Shown here: piece by piece, positions 7,060 through 14,953 of the stretch
Layout: each line of letters begins with the position of its first letter
Numbering within the stretch: position 1 is the stretch's first letter
Source of the DNA: Herbiconiux sp. VKM Ac-1786
Lineage (GTDB): Bacteria; Actinomycetota; Actinomycetes; Actinomycetales; Microbacteriaceae
Length of the DNA: 64,000 bases
Reading direction: 5' to 3'
Assembly (NCBI RefSeq): GCF_015350805.1
Contig: NZ_JADKSG010000001.1
Location: 1,178,001 to 1,242,000, forward strand
Made by a program: the position numbers and the translations under genes
The notes under the pieces: generated by a model
The model's database searches: none
Told to the model about the DNA's origin: nothing
The model's input: only the letters and a program-made list of their open reading frames with translations

Positions 7060-10000
7060 GTGGATCATCCCCGAACACCACCCCGCCCATCCCGGCGCAC
7101 CCCCCTCCCCCTGGTCGCGGGAGCGGCCGTCGCCGCCCTGACCGTGGGGGCCCTCACCGGCCTGGCACCGGCGGCAGCAGCGTCGGCACCCGCCGCACCC
7201 GCCGCACCCGCCGCACCCGCCGCACCCGCCGCGCCCGCCGCGCCCGCCGCGCCCGCCGACGCGACCATCCCCGACGACGCGCTCATCCTCGACTACGACT
7301 TCGAGTCGGCGAACGTCGACGGAGCCACCGTCACCGACGTCTCGCCGCGCGGTCTCGACGGCACCATCAGCAACGTCGGCCCCGACTCGCTCGTCGAGGG
7401 CCGCACCGCCGGCACCACGGCGCTCGACCTCACCGGCGGCGCCGTCGGCTCGACCACGGCCCCGTACGTCACCGTGCCGAAGGGCCTGTTCACCGGCCTC
7501 GACGCCGTGACCGTGTCGGCCTGGACGAAGTGGTCGGGCACCGACGGCTTCCAGTGGCTGTACGGCCTGGGCGCCGACGCCGACAACTCGCTGTTCTACA
7601 CGCCGAAGTTCGTCGAGGGCAGCAACAACGCCGTCGCCTCCGTGAAGCAGATCACCGGGGGCGGTCAGGCCGACGCCGTCGCGAGCAGCCCGCTCGCGAC
7701 CGACACCTGGGTGAACGTGGTCTCCGTCGCCGACGGGTCGACCATCGTCTCCTACATCAACGGCCTCGAGGTGGCGCGGACGGATGCCCCGATCGACCTC
7801 GCCGCGACGCTCGCGCCCGACTCGGCCACGTCGAGCGGCTACATCGGGCGGCCGTTCTGGAACGTGCATCCGTTCTACGACGGACTCGTCGACGACTTCC
7901 GGGTCTACGACCGCGCGCTCAGCGCCGAGCAGATCGCCGGGCTCGCCGGATCGGCCGTGCCCACCGTGCAGACCGTCACGCAGACGACCGTCGAGCTGAC
8001 GACCGGCATCGACACGGCTCCCGAGCTGCCCGGCGTCACCGCGACCTACAGCGACGGCATCTCCCGCACCGCTCCCGTCACCTGGGAGGCCGTGCCCGCC
8101 GAGGCCTACGACGCCCGCGGCAAGACCTTCACCGTGAAGGGCGTCGTCGACGGCACCGACACGGTCGTCACCGCGACGGTGCTGACCGTCGAGGCCGGCG
8201 AGCTCTCCATCGACCTCTCCTCCGACACCGGCCCGTTCATGGGCGGTGCCTCCGGAACGCTCTACGGCGTGTACGGCCAGGGCGTGCCCACGAACAACCT
8301 GCTCGAGGGCATCAAGCTGCGCACGGTCGCGACCAAGGCGCAGGACGGCCCCCAGCATCCGGGAGCCGACGCGCTCGAGATCGTGAAGCCCGTCGCCGAC
8401 AGCTCGGACGGCGACGTCTACATCTACATGACCGACATCTACCGGGGCTTCCCGTACCAGGTGCCGGGCGACACCGGCGACGAGAAGCTCGCCGACTTCG
8501 AGGCGAAGATCGCCACGCAGGTCGACCAGGTGCTGCAGCTGCCGGCCGAGTACCAGGACAACATCGTCTTCGTGCCGTTCAACGAGCCCGAGGGCAACAT
8601 GTTCGGCAACGGCGGCGAGAGCTTCTACGGCACCAGCTGGCTGGACGACCCGGCTCGCTTCCTCGCGGCCTGGGACGAGGTGAACGCGCTGATCAAGGGC
8701 AAGATGCCGGAGGCGCGCATCGCCGGGCCCAACACCAGCGTGCTCTACGACCAGGTCAAGGGATTCATGCAGCACACCCTCGACGCGGGCACCGTGCCCG
8801 AGGTCATCACCTGGCACGAGCTGAGCGACCCGGCGTCCATCCGCCGCAACGTCGACCGCTACCGCGCCTGGGAGATCGAGCTGTTCGCCGGCACCGACTA
8901 CGAGGGCCGGCAGCTTCCGGTCAACCTGAACGAGTACGCCTTCAACTACCACACCTCGGTTCCCGGCCAGATGATCCAGTGGGTCTCGGCACTGGAGGAC
9001 AAGAAGGTCGACGGCGACATCGCGTACTGGAACATCGACGGCAACCTCAGCGACTCGGCCGTGCAGGCCAACCGCGGGAACGGCCAGTGGTGGCTGCTGA
9101 ACTCCTACGGCCAGATGACCGGCGACACCGTCACCGTGAACCCGCCGAAGCCGAACCAGAGTTACACGCTGCAGGGCGTCGCCACGCTCGACACGGCGAA
9201 GAAGCGGGCCCAGGCACTGATCGGAGGATCGGCGGGCGACCAGCCGGTGTACTTCGACGAGGTGCCGAGCGACGTCTTCGGCGACGAGGTGCACGTGCAG
9301 GTGCGCGAGATCCGCTGGACCGGCCAGATCGGCGACTCGAGCGAGCCGCAGGTCGTGAAGGAGTACGACGCCGCCGTGACCGACGGCTTCGTGCGGCTCG
9401 GCTTCGGTGAGGGGCTGCCCCAGCTCGACGCCGACTCGGCCTACGAGATCGTGCTCACCCCGGGCGGCGACACCACCTCGCCCGCGACGCCGGCCGACAG
9501 CTGGCGCGCGAAGTACGAGGCCGAGGACGCCGCCCACTCCGGCTCCGGCTGGACCCGCAACGGCCCCGAGGGCACCCCGGGCAACGTCGGCGGCTTCTAC
9601 ACCTCCGGCGACTACAACGTCGGCGGCCTCCGCACCGACTCCGACGTGAAGCTCGACTTCGCGGTCGACGTGCCCGAGGACGGCAGCTACGACCTCAGCC
9701 TGTTCTCGAGCTCGCTGAACACCGCCGAGGCGAACGCCGCGCAGGGCCCGGTGAACGTCTTCGTGACCGTCGACGGCGGCGCCGAGCAGGAGGTCTTCCT
9801 CCCGCTGGGCTACAAGTGGGTGGTCTGGGACCACGCCGACACCACCGTCGACCTGACGAAGGGCGCCCACACCGTCACGGTCTCCGCCACGAGCCTCGAC
9901 GGCACGAAGGGCACCCAGGGCGACGCGATCCTCGACAAGATCGAGCTGGCGCTGCCGACGGCCGACCCGGTCTCGATCTACGAGGCCGAGAACGCCACCC

Positions 10001-11724
10001 TGTCGGCCGACGCCGTCACCGGCTACGACCGCGCCGGGGTCTCCGGCTCGGGCACGGTCACGCTGAAGCCGGGCGCGAGCTCGACCTTCTGGGTCTACTC
10101 GGCGACGGATGCCCCCTCCACCCTGTCGTTCGCCACCGTCGGCGGCGGCGAGGGCACGATGTCGGTCAACGGCGTCGAGGTGGGGCCGCTCAGCGACAGC
10201 GCGGATGCGACCGTCTTCCTCTCGGGAGGCGTCAACAAGGTCGTGGTCACCGGTGCGAGCGGTGAGCTGGTGCTCGACCGCCTGGCCGTCACGCCGCCCG
10301 CGTCCGGCACGGTGCCGGCGCCCGCCGTATACGAGGCCGAGGACGCGGCACTCGCCGGCTCCGCAGCCGTGCGTGAGCTCAGCCTCGCGTCGGGGAGCAA
10401 GGCCGTCGGCACCATCGGCGGCGACCCCGGCAACGACTCGGCGCTGACCTTCGAGACGGTGAAGGCGGATGCCGACGGCACCTACGCCCTGACCGTGCGC
10501 TACTCGAACGAGGAGCAGTCGCCGGCGACGCACTACAACCCCGACCCGCTGGCCCGCCACGCGGTGATCACGGTGAACGGCGTCGCGCAGAAGGTGCTCT
10601 TCCCGCACTCCTTCCACCAGAACAACTTCTGGGAGCTGACGGTGCCGGTCGAGCTGAAGAAGGGCGACAACACCATCGCGTTCACCTCGGAGGAGGAGCC
10701 GAACTTCGACGGCACGACGTACATCTCCGATCAGTATCCCGACGTGCTGCTGCGCTCGCGGTACGCGCCGAACATCGACCGCATCGCGGTCGCCCCATTC
10801 GTCGACGCCGCTCCGGCGCCGGAGCTCGAGGTCGACCGGATCGGCGGTGCGGATCGGTACGAGGTGTCGGCGGCGACGTCGGCGGCCGGGTTCCCGTCCG
10901 GAGCCTCGACCGTCTACGTGGCGTCGGGTCAGGCGTTCCCGGATGCCCTCTCGGCAGCCCCGGCGGCGACCATCGCCGGTGCGCCCGTGCTGCTCACCCT
11001 CGGTGACCGCATCCCGGCACCCGTGCTGGCCGAACTGAAGCGGCTGGACCCGTCGAAGATCGTCATCGTCGGCGGAACCGACGCGATCGGCACGAAGGTC
11101 GAGACCGAGCTCGGTACGATCGGCGACGTCACCCGCGTCGGTGGCGCCGACCGGTTCGCGGTCTCGCGGAGCATCGCCGAGACGGCGTTCCCCGACGGAA
11201 CCGACAGGGTCGTGCTCGCCACGGGCCGCACCTTCCCCGACGCGCTCTCCGCGGGCGCGGCGGTCGACGGGAAGGCCCCGGTCATCCTGATCGACGGCGC
11301 CGCGACGTCCCTCGACAGCGCGACCAAGGCGCTGCTCGCGAAGCTGGGCGCGAAGGACGTGGTGATCGTCGGCGGCACCGACGCGATCACCGCAGCCCTC
11401 GCGGAGGACGTGGCGAAGGTCGCCGCGGTCACCCGCCTGGCCGGTGAGGACCGGTTCGCGTCATCCAGGGCGATCAACGAGTTCTTCTTCGAGAAGGCCG
11501 ACCGGGTCGTGCTGGCCACGGGAGCGAACTTCCCCGACTCCCTCTCGGGCTCGGCGTTCGCCCCGGCCGTGGATGCGCCGCTGTTCACGGCGCAGACCGA
11601 CTGCATCCCGGCCGACACCCTGACGCAGATCACCGCCCTCGGCGCGACGCGGGTCACCCTGCTCGGCGGCACGACGGTGCTCACGAAGGCGGTCGAGGAT
11701 CTGACCACCTGCACCACCCCGTAG
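7060..11724 (+). CDS. Secreted modular clan GH-A glycosidase with cell-wall-binding repeats
   Basis: 1554 residues. In order: signal peptide (about 1-42) with an Ala/Pro repeat just after it; LamG/jellyroll domain (about 76-300) beginning ILDYDFES; a bacterial Ig-like domain (about 305-375); a TIM-barrel catalytic domain (about 377-805) with FNEPEG (candidate acid/base Glu509) and NLNEYAF (candidate nucleophile Glu625); three CBM6/35-like modules opening with YEAED or YEAEN (about 820, 970, 1090); and three type 2 cell-wall-binding repeats (about 1258-1554, IGGADRYEVS, VGGADRFAVS, LAGEDRFASS). The NEP pattern fits clan GH-A, possibly near GH39, but the family is not certain. GTG 7060 has GAGAGG seven bases upstream; an in-frame ATG at 7027 has no well-spaced site. 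It should sit on the wall and release sugars for the adjacent importer. Confidence 0.85.
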   Translation: MDHPRTPPRPSRRTPLPLVAGAAVAALTVGALTGLAPAAAASAPAAPAAPAAPAAPAAPAAPAAPADATIPDDALILDYDFESANVDGATVTDVSPRGLDGTISNVGPDSLVEGRTAGTTALDLTGGAVGSTTAPYVTVPKGLFTGLDAVTVSAWTKWSGTDGFQWLYGLGADADNSLFYTPKFVEGSNNAVASVKQITGGGQADAVASSPLATDTWVNVVSVADGSTIVSYINGLEVARTDAPIDLAATLAPDSATSSGYIGRPFWNVHPFYDGLVDDFRVYDRALSAEQIAGLAGSAVPTVQTVTQTTVELTTGIDTAPELPGVTATYSDGISRTAPVTWEAVPAEAYDARGKTFTVKGVVDGTDTVVTATVLTVEAGELSIDLSSDTGPFMGGASGTLYGVYGQGVPTNNLLEGIKLRTVATKAQDGPQHPGADALEIVKPVADSSDGDVYIYMTDIYRGFPYQVPGDTGDEKLADFEAKIATQVDQVLQLPAEYQDNIVFVPFNEPEGNMFGNGGESFYGTSWLDDPARFLAAWDEVNALIKGKMPEARIAGPNTSVLYDQVKGFMQHTLDAGTVPEVITWHELSDPASIRRNVDRYRAWEIELFAGTDYEGRQLPVNLNEYAFNYHTSVPGQMIQWVSALEDKKVDGDIAYWNIDGNLSDSAVQANRGNGQWWLLNSYGQMTGDTVTVNPPKPNQSYTLQGVATLDTAKKRAQALIGGSAGDQPVYFDEVPSDVFGDEVHVQVREIRWTGQIGDSSEPQVVKEYDAAVTDGFVRLGFGEGLPQLDADSAYEIVLTPGGDTTSPATPADSWRAKYEAEDAAHSGSGWTRNGPEGTPGNVGGFYTSGDYNVGGLRTDSDVKLDFAVDVPEDGSYDLSLFSSSLNTAEANAAQGPVNVFVTVDGGAEQEVFLPLGYKWVVWDHADTTVDLTKGAHTVTVSATSLDGTKGTQGDAILDKIELALPTADPVSIYEAENATLSADAVTGYDRAGVSGSGTVTLKPGASSTFWVYSATDAPSTLSFATVGGGEGTMSVNGVEVGPLSDSADATVFLSGGVNKVVVTGASGELVLDRLAVTPPASGTVPAPAVYEAEDAALAGSAAVRELSLASGSKAVGTIGGDPGNDSALTFETVKADADGTYALTVRYSNEEQSPATHYNPDPLARHAVITVNGVAQKVLFPHSFHQNNFWELTVPVELKKGDNTIAFTSEEEPNFDGTTYISDQYPDVLLRSRYAPNIDRIAVAPFVDAAPAPELEVDRIGGADRYEVSAATSAAGFPSGASTVYVASGQAFPDALSAAPAATIAGAPVLLTLGDRIPAPVLAELKRLDPSKIVIVGGTDAIGTKVETELGTIGDVTRVGGADRFAVSRSIAETAFPDGTDRVVLATGRTFPDALSAGAAVDGKAPVILIDGAATSLDSATKALLAKLGAKDVVIVGGTDAITAALAEDVAKVAAVTRLAGEDRFASSRAINEFFFEKADRVVLATGANFPDSLSGSAFAPAVDAPLFTAQTDCIPADTLTQITALGATRVTLLGGTTVLTKAVEDLTTCTTP
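7186..7257 (+). repeat. 9-bp tandem repeat encoding Ala-Pro-Ala
   Basis: Eight copies in a row of a 9-mer: five gcacccgcc then three gcgcccgcc. They encode an Ala/Pro spacer right after the signal peptide of the surface glycosidase. Copy-number change would keep the frame. Confidence 0.9.
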
Positions 11725-11743
11725 CCACCGGCTGCGAACCATC

Positions 11744-11783
11744 GGGGCCCTGCACCCGGCCGAACGGCCTCGTGCAGGGCCCC
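11744..11783. terminator. Bidirectional hairpin terminator
   Basis: A perfect 12-bp stem, ggggccctgcac at 11744-11755 and gtgcagggcccc at 11772-11783, with a 16-nt loop that itself has ccggcc/ggcc complementarity. It lies between the glycosidase stop (11724) and the convergent MFS stop (11827). The following T run is weak. Confidence 0.75.
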
Positions 11784-11826
11784 TCCTCGTGCGCCCGGGC
11801 GGTCGGGTGCGCATGCTCGGTGCGGG

Positions 11827-13179
11827 CTAGGTGCGCAGCCGCCGCACCGCCGGCACGGCGAGCGCCGCCGCGGTCGCCGCCACGACCAGTGCCGCGCAGC
11901 CGAGCAGCGTCGGCACCGTGCCGAGGCCGTGCGCGAGCGGCCCCACGAGCACCTCGCCGAGCGGGATCGCGAGGAACGAGCCGACCATGTCGAAGGAGTA
12001 GACGCGTGAGAGGGTCTCGCGGGGCACGTGCGTCTGCAGCGACTGGTCCCAGGAGACGGCGAAGACCTCGAGGGCCACGCCCCCGAGGGCGAAGGCGCCG
12101 ACCAGCGCGAGCACCGCGGGCAGCGCCATGCCGGGCAGTGGCTCTGCCGGCGCGCCGGCACCGGTGCCGACCGCGGCGAGGCCTGCGACCACCGCGAGCG
12201 CGACGATCGGCACCGCCGTCAGCGCCATCCCGCCCACCCCGACGGCGAGCGCCCGGCTCGGCCGCCAGCGCAGCGCCAGCACCGCACCCAGCGCGAGCCC
12301 GCCGGCCTGCGCCGCCACCACGGCGCCCCAGCCCGCCCGGCCGAACGTCTCGTCGGCGACCAGCGGGCCGAGCACGGTGGTCGCCCCGACGAAGGCCGCG
12401 TTCAGCACCCCGAACTGCGCCACCACCACCCACACCCAGCGCCGGCGGGTGAACTCGCGCCAGCCCTCGCCGAACTCGCCGAGCGCCGTGCGCAGCCCGG
12501 GCAGCAGGCCGCGCGGCGCACCGCGCGGCCCATCGGGTGCCCCACCGGTCGGCCGGCCGTCGTGACCCGGCGCCGCGGGGGTGACGGATCCGCGGGGCAG
12601 CCGCATCCGCGAGAAGAGCAGCCCCGCCAGAGCGAACCCGGCCGCGTCGATCGCGAGCCCCCAGCCCGGGCCGACCGCCGCCACGAGACCCGCACCGGCC
12701 GCCGCGCCCACGATGCTGGAGCCGTTCAGGCCGAGCCGCAGCAGCGCGTTCGCGGGTCGCAGCTCGGCGAACGGCACCGTCTCGGGAACGAGCGCCGCCG
12801 TGGCCGGCAGGCTGACCGCGGCGACCGCGCCGTTCAGGGCCCCGAGCAGCACGAGCGCGGGGATCGACGCCGTGCCCGTCAGCACCAGGGCGGCGACCGC
12901 GCCCTGCGTCAGCGCCGCGGCGAGCGAGGCCCCGACCAGCAGGAGGTCGCGCGGCAGCCGGTCGGCGAGCACGCCGCCGACCAGCAGCACGGCGACGTTC
13001 GTGATCGAGCGCGCGGCGACCACGAGCCCGAGGTCGACCACCGATCCGGTGAGGTCGAGCACCGCGAAGGCCAGCGCGATCGGCGCGAGGGCGTTGCCCA
13101 GGATGCTCGTCGTCCGCGCCGCGAGCAGCCAGCGGAACGCCCGGTGCCGCAGCGGCCCGGGCGGTGTCGCGACGCTCAC
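11827..13179 (-). CDS. MFS transporter
   Basis: 450 residues with about twelve hydrophobic helices and a charged central loop (about 195-235). Features of the MFS_3/enterobactin-exporter-like group are seen: RWLLAARTTSILGNALAPIALAFAV at the start, GGVLADRLPRD after the second helix (the conserved loop 2-3 motif) and VSWDQSLQTHVPRETLSRVYS late in the protein. Such proteins export small molecules; the substrate is unknown. The GTG start at 13177-13179 overlaps the stop of the ArsR gene as GTGA, so the transporter is coupled to, and probably controlled by, that regulator. Confidence 0.85.
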   Translation of the reverse strand: MSVATPPGPLRHRAFRWLLAARTTSILGNALAPIALAFAVLDLTGSVVDLGLVVAARSITNVAVLLVGGVLADRLPRDLLLVGASLAAALTQGAVAALVLTGTASIPALVLLGALNGAVAAVSLPATAALVPETVPFAELRPANALLRLGLNGSSIVGAAAGAGLVAAVGPGWGLAIDAAGFALAGLLFSRMRLPRGSVTPAAPGHDGRPTGGAPDGPRGAPRGLLPGLRTALGEFGEGWREFTRRRWVWVVVAQFGVLNAAFVGATTVLGPLVADETFGRAGWGAVVAAQAGGLALGAVLALRWRPSRALAVGVGGMALTAVPIVALAVVAGLAAVGTGAGAPAEPLPGMALPAVLALVGAFALGGVALEVFAVSWDQSLQTHVPRETLSRVYSFDMVGSFLAIPLGEVLVGPLAHGLGTVPTLLGCAALVVAATAAALAVPAVRRLRT

Positions 13180-13703
13180 GGGCGCCGCAGCGGGAACAGC
13201 TCCGCCGTCATCGACACGGGCGCCGTGCCCGGCGTGCGGGCCGGCCGCGCCGCCTCGTGCAGCAGCGCCGACGCCGCGCCCACGACCGCGACGACCCGCC
13301 GCCAGGTGGCGTGGTCGACCCAGAGCTCGGCGTCCGTCGTCAGGTGCGCTCCCGCGATCCGCAGCGCCGAGCGCCGGCGCAGCTCGCCGATGATCGCCTC
13401 GACGTACTCGGCGCGCTCCTCCGAGGCGGCGCCGCCCTCGGCGATCGACTCCTCCAGCCGGAACGGCTCGGCCGACGACTCGTGCCGGTAGCGCTTGGCC
13501 TCGCCGCCCCGCACCCGCACGACCTCCACCACCCGGATGAGCCCGGCCCGCTCGAGCACCCGCAGGTGGTAGCTGGCGGCGGCCTGCGACACCCGCAGCT
13601 CGCGTCCGGCCTCGGCCGCGCTCATCGCGGTGCCCGTCAGGAGCGACAGCAGCCGGAGGCGCACGGGGTGGGCGGTGGCACGGAGGACGTCGAGGGAGGA
13701 CAT
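13176..13703 (-). CDS. ArsR-family winged-helix regulator
   Basis: 175 residues from the chosen ATG. The winged helix-turn-helix reads TAHPVRLRLLSLLTG then EAGRELRVSQAAASYHLRVLERAGL, the ArsR dimeric repressor signature, followed by a wing rich in Arg. The metal-binding ELCVCDL motif is absent, so this is a non-metal ArsR member. The C-terminal half (about 95-175) matches nothing I recognise. An alternative ATG at 13727 adds eight residues; I prefer 13703 because the shorter protein starts close to the first helix, but neither start has a good ribosome site. It is translationally coupled to the MFS gene. Confidence 0.83.
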   Translation of the reverse strand: MSSLDVLRATAHPVRLRLLSLLTGTAMSAAEAGRELRVSQAAASYHLRVLERAGLIRVVEVVRVRGGEAKRYRHESSAEPFRLEESIAEGGAASEERAEYVEAIIGELRRRSALRIAGAHLTTDAELWVDHATWRRVVAVVGAASALLHEAARPARTPGTAPVSMTAELFPLRRP

Positions 13704-13796
13704 GGAGCCATCGTGCGGGCCGCGCATCCAACCGTCAAATGGCTCTTTGGGGGTCGGGCGGCGAACCGGCGTCGAACAGCAGAACGGGACGGGGCC

Positions 13797-14711
13797 TCAG
13801 CCGGCGTAGCCGGGCGCCGCCGGCAGCCCGAAGTACTCCTCGAGCGTCGGGATGCCCGTCGTGTGCAGCTCCGTCGCGAGCGGCACCCCCACCCACCGCC
13901 AGTGCCACGGCTCGAACTCGTAGCCCGTCACGGGCGTGCCGCCGTCGGGGTAGCGCAGCACGTAGCCGAAGCGGTACGCGTTCTGCTGCAGCCAGGTGTA
14001 GGCGGGGGTGTTCGCGAAGCAGCGACCGTCGGTCGAGCATCCGGACACCGTGTCGAGGATGTCCATCGCCATGCCGGTCTGGTGCTCGCTGAATCCGGGA
14101 CGGGCGCTGGTGAGGTCGGCCCCCTCGACGCCGAGCGAGTTCACGTAGTAGTCGTAGGCGCGCACCTGCACGCTGTACGAGCGGTAGCCGCTCTGCGCGA
14201 CCAGCTGGATGCCCGTCTCCGCCTGTGCCGCATGGAACATGTCGACCAGGGCCGACGCCGCGTCGGCGCGGAGCTGGTAGCCGTTGGGGTTCGGGATGTC
14301 GCCCGGCAGGTCGACGAGGTCGGGCGGGCCGTAGTCGGCGCCGTTCTGGATGGGACGCAGCTTGTTCACCACGACCCAGGGGCTGAGCGGATCGTCCACG
14401 GAGTTCGCCGATCGGTCGAAGGCGGGAGGCGCCGGCGGAGCGGTCGGCTCGGGCGAGGCGGAGGGAGCGGGGGCCGGCGACACCGTGGCCGAGGCGACCG
14501 GCGCGGGGGTCTCCGAGGGGGGCGTCGTCGGCGCGGGCGTGAACGACGGGGCCGGAAGGGCCGTCGGGGCGGCCAGCACCCCGCCCGCCGGATGCAGCAC
14601 CCCGGTCAGCACGAGCCCACCGCCCACGAGGAGCGCCACGACCACGAGGGCGGCGGCGGCGATCAGCACTCCGCGCAGGCGACGCCGCGAGCGCCGCTGC
14701 CGGCGGTCCAT
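13797..14711 (-). CDS. D-alanyl-D-alanine carboxypeptidase, VanY/M15 family
   Basis: 304 residues. An Arg-rich cytoplasmic start is followed by one membrane helix (about 18-38), a Pro/Thr/Ala/Ser-rich wall-spanning linker (about 45-100), and an M15B zinc peptidase domain. The domain shows SGYRSYSVQ, the zinc-site motif SEHQTGMAMD (S-x-H-x2-G-x-A-x-D) and EPWHWRWVG with the second His. The enzyme trims the terminal D-Ala from peptidoglycan stems outside the membrane. ATG 14711 is used; an in-frame GTG at 14723 is possible. It diverges from the giant Ig-protein gene. Confidence 0.9.
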   Translation of the reverse strand: MDRRQRRSRRRLRGVLIAAAALVVVALLVGGGLVLTGVLHPAGGVLAAPTALPAPSFTPAPTTPPSETPAPVASATVSPAPAPSASPEPTAPPAPPAFDRSANSVDDPLSPWVVVNKLRPIQNGADYGPPDLVDLPGDIPNPNGYQLRADAASALVDMFHAAQAETGIQLVAQSGYRSYSVQVRAYDYYVNSLGVEGADLTSARPGFSEHQTGMAMDILDTVSGCSTDGRCFANTPAYTWLQQNAYRFGYVLRYPDGGTPVTGYEFEPWHWRWVGVPLATELHTTGIPTLEEYFGLPAAPGYAG

Positions 14712-14767
14712 CAACCTCGACACCCGACGAGCATAACGCCCGCTGCATCGGAACCCCCGTGACGCAA

Positions 14768-14784
14768 TGGGGACCTCTACCCCC
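14768..14784. promoter_or_regulatory. TGGGGAC-type element upstream of the giant Ig/Fn3 gene
   Basis: The 16-mer from 14768 matches 13 of 16 bases of an element at 36295-36310, just before the WXG100 genes of the same cluster (TGGGGAC, then YTCT, then a C run). A related GGGG-GCTCT-CCCC occurs at 14845-14857. The 242 bp between the VanY and Ig-protein starts hold no other obvious signal. A regulatory role is inferred from its placement. Confidence 0.45.
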
Positions 14785-14953
14785 TTAAAAGGTGCCACCC
14801 GATTTGGGCGGGAATTCGGAACCGTGCTTGAATTGCCGATGTGCGGGGGCTCTCCCCACCCGAAGTCGAGAGCCGCAGGAGACGCTCACCCACGCGTTCC
14901 GGCCCGCCGTCTTACCCACACCGCTGGACACCGTTGACGATGTGGAGACCCGT

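Noticed and set aside
7186-7257. Tandem repeats as a CRISPR array
   Set aside because: Units are 9 bp with no spacers, lie within a coding frame and encode Ala-Pro-Ala. No cas genes are present.
6808-10617. 1269-codon minus-strand open frame opposite the wall glycosidase
   Set aside because: It is antisense to a gene with clear domains, is rich in Arg, Gly, Val and His as expected of a frame shadow in GC-rich DNA, and has no motif or ribosome site.
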